Source: Massilibacillus massiliensis
GTDB lineage: Bacteria; Bacillota; Negativicutes; FLKF01
DNA length: 64,000 nt
Assembly: GCF_900086705.1 (NCBI RefSeq)
Contig: NZ_LT575483.1
Span: forward strand, 497,166-561,165
Direction of reading: 5' to 3'
Shown here: piece by piece, positions 27,417 to 35,464 of the stretch
Layout of the letters: every line of letters begins with the position of its first letter
Numbering within the stretch: position 1 is the stretch's first letter
The notes under the pieces: model-generated
Database searches by the model: none
Told to the model about the DNA's origin: nothing
What the model saw: only the letters and a program-made list of their open reading frames with translations
Program-made: the position numbers and the translations under genes

Positions 27417-27991
27417 TATTCCCATAATTCTTTTTTACTCGTACTCACTGCCTGTATCCCATTTTTTAATGCGGCTTCTACATCTCCAAGCGTATGCATC
27501 AAACCACCTGCAAGAATTGGCAGCCCCGTTTCTTTGACCAACTCTTCAACAATTGATTTTGGAATAGATGCCGGCAAAACTTCTACTGCATCCGGTTTAG
27601 ATGTTTTAAGTAAATGAATGCCTGATTTTAACGCTTCTGAATCCATGACAAACAACCGTTGAATCACAATCATACCTTCTTCACGGGCAAATTTTACTAA
27701 TTGTGGTTTCGTCGTAATTGCACCATTTACCCCCAATCTAGCAAGATATTGAATGCCCGATCGATCTTTTCCAATGCCACCCAACAAATCTAAATGAACT
27801 AAAACCCGTTTATTATACTTCTTAGCTTCTTTAATGATTGAAGGCAATATGATAATATCACCAAATAATAATATAATACTTGCTGCCTTTGTATTTGCCA
27901 GTGCAAATTTAAAATCATCTACATTCCTAACTGAAGGGATAATTACACTTTCTTTAAATAATATTTCACAAATACTTTTCCGTATCATCAT
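27416..27991 (-). CDS. glpP: Glycerol-3-phosphate responsive antiterminator
   Basis: GlpP is an RNA-binding antiterminator that, with glycerol-3-phosphate, allows transcription of glp genes. The 191-aa TIM-barrel-like sequence shows VLVHLDLLGGIGKD, IQYLARLGVNGAITTKPQLVKFA, QRLFVMDS, EVLPASIP and PILAGGLM, all typical. No glpF, glpK or glpD is next to it here, so its target operon must be elsewhere. A near-consensus sigma-H-like site lies about 45 bases upstream. Confidence 0.93.
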   Translation of the reverse strand: MMIRKSICEILFKESVIIPSVRNVDDFKFALANTKAASIILLFGDIIILPSIIKEAKKYNKRVLVHLDLLGGIGKDRSGIQYLARLGVNGAITTKPQLVKFAREEGMIVIQRLFVMDSEALKSGIHLLKTSKPDAVEVLPASIPKSIVEELVKETGLPILAGGLMHTLGDVEAALKNGIQAVSTSKKELWE

Positions 27992-28031
27992 TCACATACA
28001 ACTTTCTATAAAATATTTTCTATAAATAATA

Positions 28032-28060
28032 AACTTCGGCATATTTTAATCTTTTCCTTT
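28032..28060 (-). promoter_or_regulatory. Sigma-H-like promoter upstream of glpP
   Basis: Minus strand AAAGGAAAA, 11 bases, GCCGAAGTT. The -35 half is a full match; the -10 half has GAAG for GAAT. Confidence 0.4.
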
Positions 28061-28141
28061 CTATCTATTATGATAAAATACGATAAAATTATATAAAAAA
28101 CAAATTTATCGCTAAATATGTCAATATTTCAAAAAAAATGA

Positions 28142-28170
28142 TTGACGTATCAATTTTATTCTACTATAAT
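28142..28170 (+). promoter_or_regulatory. Sigma-A promoter of the tRNA cluster
   Basis: TTGACG (28142-28147), 17-base spacer, TATAAT (28165-28170), about 20 bases before tRNA-Thr. Confidence 0.88.
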
Positions 28171-28190
28171 GAATATTGTCGTTAAGACGT

Positions 28191-28266
<76 letters not shown>

Positions 28267-28276
28267 TTTAAATCAA

Positions 28277-28361
28277 GGATGGGTTCCCGAGTGGCTAAAG
28301 GGAGCAGACTGTAAATCTGCCGGCTCTGCCTTCGTTGGTTCGAATCCAACCCCATCCACCA
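28277..28361 (+). tRNA. tRNA-Tyr (anticodon GTA)
   Basis: An 85-nt tRNA with a long variable arm, as expected for bacterial tRNA-Tyr. Anticodon GTA is at 28311-28313 in loop CTGTAAA; acceptor GGATGGG pairs with CCCATCC; CCA is encoded. Confidence 0.97.
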
Positions 28362-28365
28362 TTTT

Positions 28366-28442
28366 GGCGGCGTAGCTCAGTTGGCTAGAGCATGCGGTTC
28401 ATACCCGCAGTGTCCGGAGTTCAAATCTCTGCGCCGCCACCA
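28366..28442 (+). tRNA. tRNA-Met (anticodon CAT, elongator type)
   Basis: A 77-nt tRNA with acceptor GGCGGCG, anticodon loop TTCATAC and encoded CCA. The body resembles Bacillus elongator tRNA-Met rather than initiator tRNA; a lysidine-modified tRNA-Ile is a less likely reading of CAT. Confidence 0.93.
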
Positions 28443-28454
28443 TAATGAATTTTT

Positions 28455-28479
28455 ACTCACATATACTGTGAGTTTTTTT
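28455..28479 (+). terminator. Terminator of the tRNA cluster
   Basis: ACTCAC, 7-base loop, GTGAGT, then a run of seven T's just after tRNA-Met. Confidence 0.9.
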
Positions 28480-28484
28480 ATTAC

Positions 28485-28535
28485 AATAAATAAGAAAGAG
28501 AACAATTTTTTAAATTGTTCTCTTTCTTATTTATT
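28485..28535 (-). terminator. Long hairpin overlapping the stop of the small ferritin-like gene
   Basis: Arms of about 24 bases (28485-28508 and 28512-28535), perfectly complementary, with a 3-base loop. One arm contains the stop codon of the minus-strand gene. It likely terminates that gene and shields against the convergent tRNA operon. Confidence 0.75.
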
Positions 28536-28713
28536 GTCTTTTTAATGCTTCTTTTAATTTTACTGCGTGAAGTGCTTCACCTTCAGCAAAGTGCTTAAAC
28601 ATTTTAGCAATCTCTTCATCATGAACATGGTCAGCAAATTCCTGATAATCTCTTACCATTTCTTGTTTAGCTTCTAAAGTATTTTCAAGCATAGCTTTGA
28701 TATCACAATTCAT
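28531..28713 (-). CDS. Small ferritin-like helical protein
   Basis: A 60-aa all-helical protein (MNCDIKAMLENTLEAKQEMV ... EEIAKMFKHFAEGEALHAVKLKEAL). The EE-x-x-H-like spacing in the second helix (AEGEALHAVKL) resembles half of a ferritin/rubrerythrin four-helix bundle, so it may dimerise to bind metal; this is inference. The frame extends to 28752, but AGGAGGTG lies in the extension, so the ATG at 28713 is chosen. Monocistronic between cheV and the tRNAs. Confidence 0.7.
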   Translation of the reverse strand: MNCDIKAMLENTLEAKQEMVRDYQEFADHVHDEEIAKMFKHFAEGEALHAVKLKEALKRQ

Positions 28714-28784
28714 AAATACACCTCCTAATAAAATAGTATAGGCGCTATTCAATTATTTTATTTATTTCATCGCATTTGTTTCCA

Positions 28785-28823
28785 TACAAAAAGCAAGCAG
28801 CGAATTGCCTCACTGCTTGCTTT
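28785..28823 (-). terminator. Terminator of cheV
   Basis: Minus strand AAAGCAAGCAG, 12-base loop, CTGCTTGCTTT, then TTTGT. It directly follows the cheV stop. Confidence 0.88.
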
Positions 28824-28848
28824 AATCATACTTTAGTAATATTAAAAG

Positions 28849-29799
28849 TTATTCCGCTACTGCTACTGATTTTTCCCCAAAAATCAACTCATCCACCAAA
28901 GAAATCAATTGTCCAATCTCCGGTTTAGAAATCTGACCATTCGCACCAATTGCATCACCCTTACGGCGTGTCTCTTCATTAATTAACGAAGAGAAAAATA
29001 CCACTGGGACTTCACGTAACGCTGAATTCGCACGAATGAGCGTCAGTAAATGGTGTCCATCCATTTGCGGCATTTCGATATCTGAGATGATCATACTCAC
29101 ATTGTCTTCCACTGGTGTCGTACTATTTGCAATTTCAGCTAATGCGTTCCACGCCAATTGCCCATTGCTATAATCTTTTGTCATTTTATAGCCAGCTTCA
29201 TGCAAAGTACTCACCAGTAACTCACGCAGCATTGGAGAGTCTTCTGCTATCACGATATGCTGGTCGGCGCGTTTCGTTTTTATATCTTGATTCGTTTCCT
29301 CGAAAGTAGATAACTTTATATTAACTTCTGGATTAATCTCAGCAATGATTTTTTCAAAATCTAATAAAAGTACAATTTTATCAGACATTTTTATGACACC
29401 AACAACCATTGCATTATCGCCAACATTTGGAGCAGGTTCCATATCTGTCCAAGAAATACGATGAATACGAGATACATTGTCAACTAAGAATCCCATATTG
29501 TATCCATTAATTTCCGTTACAATAATATTTTTAGGTTCCTGTTCTCCGCCTTCTTTTAAACAGCGTGGCAAATTCACCAAAGGCATAACACGACCACGCA
29601 ATGTAAATAAACCATCTACGTATGGATGCACTTGCGGCATTTTTGTTACAGGTACTTTTGTAATAACCTCACGAACTTTGGCAACATTGATTCCATAATT
29701 CACTGCACCAATGTTAAATTCTACAATTTCAAATTCATTTGTACCTGTTTCCAATAAAATCCCTTTTTTATCACCAATATTAGTATTTGTATCGTTCAT
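28849..29799 (-). CDS. cheV: Chemotaxis protein CheV
   Basis: CheV couples receptors to the CheA kinase and is itself phosphorylated for adaptation. The N-terminal CheW-like domain includes GINVAKVREVI and HPYVDGLFTLRGRVMPLVNL; the C-terminal receiver domain has acidic residues in VIAEDSP, the phospho-Asp region ISDIEMPQMDGHHLL, and the conserved lysine in ISKPEI. 316 aa is typical. Its presence implies a motile, chemotactic cell. A sigma-H-like site lies about 75 bases upstream; no clear sigma-D promoter was seen. Confidence 0.94.
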   Translation of the reverse strand: MNDTNTNIGDKKGILLETGTNEFEIVEFNIGAVNYGINVAKVREVITKVPVTKMPQVHPYVDGLFTLRGRVMPLVNLPRCLKEGGEQEPKNIIVTEINGYNMGFLVDNVSRIHRISWTDMEPAPNVGDNAMVVGVIKMSDKIVLLLDFEKIIAEINPEVNIKLSTFEETNQDIKTKRADQHIVIAEDSPMLRELLVSTLHEAGYKMTKDYSNGQLAWNALAEIANSTTPVEDNVSMIISDIEMPQMDGHHLLTLIRANSALREVPVVFFSSLINEETRRKGDAIGANGQISKPEIGQLISLVDELIFGEKSVAVAE

Positions 29800-29873
29800 A
29801 TAAGTTCCTCCATTTCAAATGCAAACTCAATTATTTATTCCATCATCATCATGAATTGCCAAGTTATAGTATA

Positions 29874-29903
29874 CTTTTCGCTACTCTTTTTATAAAATCC
29901 TGC
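29874..29903 (-). promoter_or_regulatory. Sigma-H-like promoter upstream of cheV
   Basis: Minus strand GCAGGATTT, 12 bases, AGCGAAAAG. The -35 half is a full match; the -10 has GAAA for GAAT. Confidence 0.5.
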
Positions 29904-29927
29904 AATCTTTGACATATTATCAAGAAA

Positions 29928-30800
29928 TTACGATTGATCTTTCAAATACGTCCATCCATCGCGCTGTTCAATTTTACCGCTTTTCATTAAGGAACCCAAT
30001 GCGCGTTTGAAAGCAGCTTTACTAATGTTGAATTTGTCTTTAATGACTTCGGGAGAAGCCGAATCACTGTAAGGCATTTTCCCACCACGTTCATTTAATA
30101 TATGCAGAATATTTTCTACATCTTCAGGAATTGCCTTTTCCTTGATTGGACGCATAGAAACATTGATACGTCCATCCTCACGTAAAAAAGTTACACGCGC
30201 TGTAATTTCTTCGCCGACTTTAGGACGTTCTGTGATTTCACCATTATCCATAAAAGCAATATATCGTTCATCTGTAAAAATAAATGCGCCTTGATCCGTA
30301 TAATTATAAACTGTGCCATGTATCATATCGCCAATATTTACCTGAGCAGGCTTTGAAGCACGCCGAATTTCATCCTCTACTTCCATCGTAACGGCCAATC
30401 TTCCAGATTTATCACGATACAACTTGGCCCATACCACTTCACCAATTTGTACCTTACCACGCATACCAGCAAACGGCATAAAGATACCCCGTTCTGCTCC
30501 TACATCGACGAAAGCACCATCTTTACTCACATTGATGATTTTTAATTTTGCGATTTGGCCCTCTTTCATTTTAGGTATTCGCATACTTGCGGTTAAACGT
30601 CCTTTAGGGTCAAGATATAAAAAAACTTCTACCTCTTCACCAATTTCCACCGGGCGGATCTGTTGTGTTTTATGCAATAGAATATCGTCAGAAGTATTGC
30701 CCGTCATCGCATCCAAGAATGCACCCATTTCACTCATTCTGACTACTTTTAATGTTTCAACAGTACTGGGTTTTAATTTTATTATTTTATTATTTTCCAT
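29928..30800 (-). CDS. CvfB-like S1 RNA-binding protein
   Basis: A protein with three to four S1-type beta-barrel repeats (EMGAFLDAM, KDGAFVDVGAERGIFMPF, DQGAFIFTDERYIAFM) and a C-terminal winged helix (PEVIKDKFNISKAAFKRALGSL). This matches the CvfB/YitL family, RNA-binding proteins implicated in virulence gene control in Staphylococcus. The reading frame continues upstream into rsfS, but the ATG at 30800 (MENNKIIKLKP) with GAGGA upstream is the sensible start, eight bases after rsfS. Physiological targets are unknown. Confidence 0.88.
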   Translation of the reverse strand: MENNKIIKLKPSTVETLKVVRMSEMGAFLDAMTGNTSDDILLHKTQQIRPVEIGEEVEVFLYLDPKGRLTASMRIPKMKEGQIAKLKIINVSKDGAFVDVGAERGIFMPFAGMRGKVQIGEVVWAKLYRDKSGRLAVTMEVEDEIRRASKPAQVNIGDMIHGTVYNYTDQGAFIFTDERYIAFMDNGEITERPKVGEEITARVTFLREDGRINVSMRPIKEKAIPEDVENILHILNERGGKMPYSDSASPEVIKDKFNISKAAFKRALGSLMKSGKIEQRDGWTYLKDQS

Positions 30801-30807
30801 CGTTAAA

Positions 30808-31158
30808 TCAATCCTCAAACTGCACTGCAGGTGCATCACCCCAAAGGCGTTCTAAATTATAAAACTGTCGTTCTTCTTCAATAAATATATGTGCAACACA
30901 ATCGCCGTAATCAAGCAAGATCCAATTTCCTTCACGATACCCTTCCTTATGTGTAAAAAACACACCTTTTTCTGCTAATTCGTCTTCAATATTATCCGCA
31001 ATTGCCTTTACCTGTGTAGTTGAATTTGCACTGCAAATCATAAAATAATCCGTTGTCACCGTTAAATCTCTCATATCCAAAATAAGAATATCCCGTGCTT
31101 TTTTATTACTTGCTGCTGTAGCAATTGCTTTACTTAACTCCTCTGTTGTTTTAAACAT
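30808..31158 (-). CDS. rsfS: Ribosomal silencing factor RsfS
   Basis: RsfS (YbeB/Iojap) binds L14 on the 50S subunit and blocks subunit joining in starved cells. The 116-aa sequence shows DILILDMRDLTVTTDYFMICSANSTTQVKAIADNI and GNWILLDYGDCVAHIF, the family hallmarks (positions about 24-50 and 80-96). It follows the LCP gene by about 48 bases in the yqeK-LCP-rsfS-cvfB run, a common Firmicute order. Confidence 0.95.
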   Translation of the reverse strand: MFKTTEELSKAIATAASNKKARDILILDMRDLTVTTDYFMICSANSTTQVKAIADNIEDELAEKGVFFTHKEGYREGNWILLDYGDCVAHIFIEEERQFYNLERLWGDAPAVQFED

Positions 31159-31206
31159 ATAGTATAGTGCCTCCTAAATTTATCTCTACATATTTGTAGA
31201 CTCTTT

Positions 31207-32214
31207 TTAATTATTTTCCTCTGTTGTGAGGACTGCCGTTTCGTCTTTGAACATCGAATTCAAAATTTGATCCATCGCAACCTGATCTGGCTGCCAATAA
31301 CTTTTCTTGTCTTTATTTACAAATTGACCTGGGAGCATTTCAACTTTTATCAAATCCGGATCTAAATACTTCATATTCTTCGCGATTTTTACCACATCAA
31401 GCATCGCCATACTTGTATCGACTTGATGATTTATAATTTGAACAAATGCAGGAATTTTCGTTATTTTATCCATACGTGCCATTTCTACATAAAACGTTTT
31501 AAAAAGACGTTGCTGCCTTTGTACTCTGCCGATATCACCAAGATCATCACTGCAATAGCGCATATATTGACTTGCTGCATCACCATTAAGGCGCTGAAAT
31601 CCTTGTTTCAGATGAATTGCTGAAGAATCGGCGTACGGATCGGTATACTCCATATCACTCTCCACATAAATATCTAAACCACCGATTGTATCAATCATAT
31701 CAGCAAACGCGTTGCGATCAATGACAAAAAAATGATGAATGGGTATTTGCAAAAACTCCTCAACCGTTCTAAGAACCAATTGTGTTCCCCCATACGTATA
31801 AGAGTTACTTAACATATCCAAGCTTTTTTGTCCTGGAATCTGTACTTGTGTATCACGTGGAATTGATAGAAGTTTAACACTACTGTCTGCATGATTTATA
31901 CTTGCAATCATAATAGAATCTGCATGCTGTTCACTGTCATCATCAATTCCCAATAATAAAATATTTGTGTAATGATTGAATTTCTCATTTTGAAATTTTG
32001 TTTGTATCGCTTTCTTATTTTGAAAATCATTCAGAAAGACACTACAGTTAGTATAAACATCTTTTAATACAACATATGCACTATAAGATGCCCAAGCAAA
32101 CGTACCAAGCATACTTCCTAAGATTATAACAAAAATAAAAACTCTACCCCAGCGAATTCTCCGCCTCTTTTTAGGTTTATCTGCAATTTTTTTTGAGTTT
32201 TTATCATGTTTCAT
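31207..32214 (-). CDS. LytR-CpsA-Psr (LCP) family protein
   Basis: LCP enzymes transfer lipid-linked glycopolymers to peptidoglycan or related acceptors. An arginine-rich cytoplasmic N-terminus is followed by one membrane segment (about residues 26-47) and an extracytoplasmic LCP domain with NILLLGIDDDSEQHADSIMIASIN, LSIPRDTQV, the IDTIGGLDIYVE block and DIGRVQRQQRLF (conserved arginines). In a diderm the acceptor polymer is not known. It overlaps yqeK by 11 bases. Confidence 0.92.
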   Translation of the reverse strand: MKHDKNSKKIADKPKKRRRIRWGRVFIFVIILGSMLGTFAWASYSAYVVLKDVYTNCSVFLNDFQNKKAIQTKFQNEKFNHYTNILLLGIDDDSEQHADSIMIASINHADSSVKLLSIPRDTQVQIPGQKSLDMLSNSYTYGGTQLVLRTVEEFLQIPIHHFFVIDRNAFADMIDTIGGLDIYVESDMEYTDPYADSSAIHLKQGFQRLNGDAASQYMRYCSDDLGDIGRVQRQQRLFKTFYVEMARMDKITKIPAFVQIINHQVDTSMAMLDVVKIAKNMKYLDPDLIKVEMLPGQFVNKDKKSYWQPDQVAMDQILNSMFKDETAVLTTEENN

Positions 32215-32785
32215 TAAGAACAGATTCCTTTAATAACATTTCATTCCGAGCTATAATCGTATCTGGATGGATGATTTGATTACATTTTATTACATGTAAA
32301 ATAGATTGATTCAATGCAGCAAATACCGCTTCGTTTAAATCCTTTTCTGAAAGCATTCTTAATTGTCCGACTTCAGCAAAATTACGATTAGGTTCAATCA
32401 TATCGGCTAAATAAATGATTTTATCCAATTTCGTCATATTTTTTCCGCCCGTCGTATGTAAACGAATCGCCCGTTTTATTTCATCATCTGCAATTTGATA
32501 TTGACTTTCAACTAACACAGATCCAATTGCAGCATGTAACAAAATTGGTGAATTGCGTTCTATTTCATTGATCGAAAGTTTCATGTTCTCTGCAATTTCT
32601 ATAAAATTCTGTGTTGCAAACTCTCTTGCACAATCATGTAACAGCCCCGCGATTTTAGCTTTTTCTGACGAAACTCCAAAACGCTTCGCTAATTGCTCTG
32701 CAGTATGACTTACACCTAGCGAATGTTTATAGCGTTCTTTTGTCAACTTCGAGGATAAGATTGCGCTGTATTTTGCATATTCCAT
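32204..32785 (-). CDS. yqeK: HD-domain Ap4A hydrolase YqeK
   Basis: YqeK is a symmetrical Ap4A hydrolase with an HD-type metal site. HS (YKHSLGVSHTA), the HD pair (LLHDCARE) and the later H and D residues (LHAAIG, LADMIEPNR) are present. 193 aa fits. The frame runs to a GTG at 32794; the ATG at 32785 after AAGGTGG is preferred. A perfect sigma-H-like promoter ends about 24 bases upstream, making this the head of the yqeK-LCP-rsfS-cvfB operon, separate from nadD. Confidence 0.92.
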   Translation of the reverse strand: MEYAKYSAILSSKLTKERYKHSLGVSHTAEQLAKRFGVSSEKAKIAGLLHDCAREFATQNFIEIAENMKLSINEIERNSPILLHAAIGSVLVESQYQIADDEIKRAIRLHTTGGKNMTKLDKIIYLADMIEPNRNFAEVGQLRMLSEKDLNEAVFAALNQSILHVIKCNQIIHPDTIIARNEMLLKESVLNET

Positions 32786-32808
32786 ATCTACCACCTTCTT
32801 AACTGCTA

Positions 32809-32837
32809 AAATTCGCTAAATTTTATGAATTTCCTGC
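32809..32837 (-). promoter_or_regulatory. Sigma-H-like promoter of the yqeK operon
   Basis: Minus strand GCAGGAAAT, 11 bases, AGCGAATTT: a complete consensus match, giving a leader of about 15 to 20 bases before the yqeK start. Confidence 0.65.
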
Positions 32838-32845
32838 AATAACAA

Positions 32846-32927
32846 AAAGCCTTCTAAGTAATAGCTGCATTCACAAAAAAGCATTTACAGCTCTTTGCTT
32901 GTATTACATACTATCACAGAAGGCTTT
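32846..32927 (-). terminator. Elaborate multi-stem terminator after the RRM gene
   Basis: Outer 10-bp stem (AAAGCCTTCT at one end, AGAAGGCTTT at the other), then inner stems GTAATA/TATTAC and AGCTG/CAGCT, followed on the minus strand by TTTGTT. The 82-nt fold is more complex than an ordinary terminator hairpin. Confidence 0.65.
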
Positions 32928-32939
32928 AAATTTTATGAT

Positions 32940-33191
32940 TTATTCTTGTCTGGGTTTCGCTTCATTTACCACGATTTGACGCCCGCCAAAATCAGAACCA
33001 TTCATTATAGATACCATATGTTCTACATCATTATCATTCACTTCAACGAAACCAAAACCTCTTGAGCGACCTGTTTCTCGGTCAGTAATAATTCTACTGG
33101 ATACTACATTGCCATGCTCACTAAAAGCTTCTGTTAAAGCAGTATCTGTCGTTGACCACGGTAGATTGCCGACATAGAGAGTTTTTGTCAT
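32940..33191 (-). CDS. RRM-domain RNA-binding protein
   Basis: A single RNA recognition motif of 83 aa: RNP2 is LYVGNL near residues 4-9 and RNP1 is RGFGFVEV near 45-52. Such small RRM proteins occur in cyanobacteria and some other bacteria and bind RNA; the role here is unknown, possibly a cold-shock or RNA-chaperone function. The frame extends much further upstream, but GAGAGGTG before the ATG at 33191 marks the start. It lies between nadD and yqeK and has a complex terminator. Confidence 0.88.
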   Translation of the reverse strand: MTKTLYVGNLPWSTTDTALTEAFSEHGNVVSSRIITDRETGRSRGFGFVEVNDNDVEHMVSIMNGSDFGGRQIVVNEAKPRQE

Positions 33192-33278
33192 ATCATTCAC
33201 CTCTCTTTCTATGGACTTTATATCTGCAATATAATTATTTACCAATCCATAAAAAATATGCCTGCCTTTATTTGCCAC

Positions 33279-33893
33279 CTACCGATATAAACCTTCTTTT
33301 AAAATATAATTTTCAACACTTTCTGGTACGATATATTTTATCGAGAAACCTTTTTTTATCCGTGAGCGAATATCCGTCGAAGATATCTCCAGTTCTGGTG
33401 TATTAAGTCGATGAATTCGACGTCTTCCTAATTCACCAAAATGCTCCTTGATATTATCTACACTAGGCACACAGCCTTGTCTAGTAGCAGCAATAAATTG
33501 ACATAACCCTAAAAGTTCTTCAATCCTATCCCAGGTTGGAATCTCTTGAATAGCATCTGCACCAGTAATAAAATAAATTTCGACTTGCGGACCAAACTTA
33601 TCAATTAATTCATAAATTGTATCAATCGTATAAGAAGGCCCTGGGCGATCAAGCTCAATGGAAGATACATGAAAATGAGGATTAGAATACGTAGCCATGG
33701 CTGTCATAATATACCGATGAATCGCAGGTGTAACCTTCTGATTCTGTTTATGCGGCGGAGTCGCCGCTGGAATAAACAAGACTTTGTCTAATCCATATTC
33801 ATTACGAACTGCTTCCGCTGTCACAAGATGTCCTATGTGAATAGGGTCAAAAGTGCCCCCCATAATACCAATTCTCTGCTTCGTTGCGATCAT
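33279..33893 (-). CDS. nadD: Nicotinate-nucleotide adenylyltransferase
   Basis: NadD makes deamido-NAD from NaMN and ATP. The nucleotidyltransferase motif GGTFDPIHIGHL (with GxFDPxHxGH) is near the N-terminus and ISSTDIRSRI near the C-terminus. 204 aa is normal. AGGAG lies seven bases before the ATG. It follows proB-proA as in many Firmicutes. Confidence 0.96.
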   Translation of the reverse strand: MIATKQRIGIMGGTFDPIHIGHLVTAEAVRNEYGLDKVLFIPAATPPHKQNQKVTPAIHRYIMTAMATYSNPHFHVSSIELDRPGPSYTIDTIYELIDKFGPQVEIYFITGADAIQEIPTWDRIEELLGLCQFIAATRQGCVPSVDNIKEHFGELGRRRIHRLNTPELEISSTDIRSRIKKGFSIKYIVPESVENYILKEGLYR

Positions 33894-33961
33894 AAAATTG
33901 CTCCTAGTGTTTTTTATAGTTATTATAACATAAGTTTAATATATAAATCTTTTGTTTATCC

Positions 33962-34156
33962 TTATTTTTCAAAAATGAAATATATCATAGCAAAAACAAT
34001 GCTCATTGTCATAATCATAACACTAATCGCTCTCAAATAATCTACAATATCATGGTGGCCTTTTACATCATTGTAATAATTACAAATTGTTTTTATATAA
34101 CCATGTATTTTTTCCATAAGCAAATTGCTAGCAAAACTCCGCATCTCTATTGGCAT
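33962..34156 (-). CDS. Possible small membrane protein
   Basis: A 64-codon frame in the gap between proA and nadD whose last 20 or so residues are hydrophobic (ISVMIMTMSIVFAMIYFIF). It would be a C-tail-anchored protein. AGAGGT is present but 14 bases from the first ATG, so translation is doubtful. No family is recognised. The rest of the gap shows no promoter or terminator I can defend. Confidence 0.3.
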   Translation of the reverse strand: MPIEMRSFASNLLMEKIHGYIKTICNYYNDVKGHHDIVDYLRAISVMIMTMSIVFAMIYFIFEK

Positions 34157-34178
34157 ATAATGCTTCTAGCTTACCTCT

Positions 34179-35435
34179 TTATCCTCTTATTTGACCATCG
34201 CCGCAAATTAAATACTTTATACTCGTCAACGCTTCTAATCCCATAGGACCGCGCGCATGCAATTTTTGCGTACTAATACCAATTTCGGCACCAAATCCAA
34301 ATTCAAATCCGTCTGTAAACCGTGTTGATGCATTGACATAAACCGCTGCTGCATCTACTTCTTTTTGAAATTTACGAGCGCGATTGTAATCGGTCGTAAT
34401 AATCGCTTCGGAATGTTTCGTATTGTATTGATTAATATGTTTGATTGCTGATTCAATATCCTTGACAATTTTAATAGATAAAATTAAATCTCCATACTCT
34501 GTTTGCCAATCTTCTTCAGTTGCAAGAATAATAGTATCATTATACAACTTCGTTTTTTCACAACCACGAATTTCTACACCTTTTTCAAACAGCAGTTCAA
34601 GCATTTTCGGTAAAAATTGATCCGCTATTTTTTCATTTACCAACAGTGTTTCCATTGAATTACATACTGCTGGTCTAGAAATTTTTGCATTCAACGCAAC
34701 TTCAAATGCTATCTTCAAATCAGCACGCTCATCAACATAAGTATGGCAAACACCAGTACCCGTTTCAATCACAGGAACAATGCTATTTTCTACCACAGTT
34801 TTAATTAGCCCAGCACCGCCACGAGGAATTATCACATCTAGATATTGTTTTAATTTTAGCATACTGTGCACTGCTTCACGCTCTGTATTTTCAATAAACT
34901 CTATCGCCCCAACTGGTATTCCCACATCATATGCAGCATCTTTAAGAATTTCTACAATTGCCATATTAGACCGAATTGCCTCTGAGCCGCCGCGAAGCAA
35001 TGTCGCATTGCCTGACTTTAGACACAAAGCAATCGCATCAACCGTTACATTGGGACGTGCTTCATAAATGATTCCAACAACCCCAAGTGGAACCCTGATT
35101 TTTTGAATGTCAAGACCGTTAGGACGACAAAAAGATCCAATTCCTTCACCAATAGGATCCGGTAAGCTTGCTGTTTGTCTAAGCCCTTCTGCCATAGCCT
35201 TTATCCTAGCTTTATCGAGCATCAATCTATCCAATAATGGTTTACGCAAGCCTTTTACTACACCATTTGCTAAATCTTGATCATTTGCTGATAAAATTTT
35301 CTTCATATGTTTTTCTAACGCATCAGCCATCACCATTAGAGCATAGTTCTTACTATTTGTTGGCACATTTGCAAGTTCTATAGACGCTGCTTTAGCTCGT
35401 TTCGCTTTTTCTTCTATCTGAAACTTCAACTCCAT
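34179..35435 (-). CDS. proA: Gamma-glutamyl phosphate reductase
   Basis: ProA reduces gamma-glutamyl phosphate to glutamate semialdehyde in proline synthesis. The aldehyde-dehydrogenase-like fold shows VGIIYEARPNVTVDAIALCLKSGNA (about residues 118-142), IPRGGAGLI, the catalytic-cysteine region RPAVCNSMETLLV, and RFTDGFEFGFGAEIGISTQKLHARGPMGL. 418 aa is complete. It lies 29 bases after proB. Confidence 0.97.
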   Translation of the reverse strand: MELKFQIEEKAKRAKAASIELANVPTNSKNYALMVMADALEKHMKKILSANDQDLANGVVKGLRKPLLDRLMLDKARIKAMAEGLRQTASLPDPIGEGIGSFCRPNGLDIQKIRVPLGVVGIIYEARPNVTVDAIALCLKSGNATLLRGGSEAIRSNMAIVEILKDAAYDVGIPVGAIEFIENTEREAVHSMLKLKQYLDVIIPRGGAGLIKTVVENSIVPVIETGTGVCHTYVDERADLKIAFEVALNAKISRPAVCNSMETLLVNEKIADQFLPKMLELLFEKGVEIRGCEKTKLYNDTIILATEEDWQTEYGDLILSIKIVKDIESAIKHINQYNTKHSEAIITTDYNRARKFQKEVDAAAVYVNASTRFTDGFEFGFGAEIGISTQKLHARGPMGLEALTSIKYLICGDGQIRG

Positions 35436-35464
35436 ACAAAAGCTCCTCTCTAACCTTAAGATAT

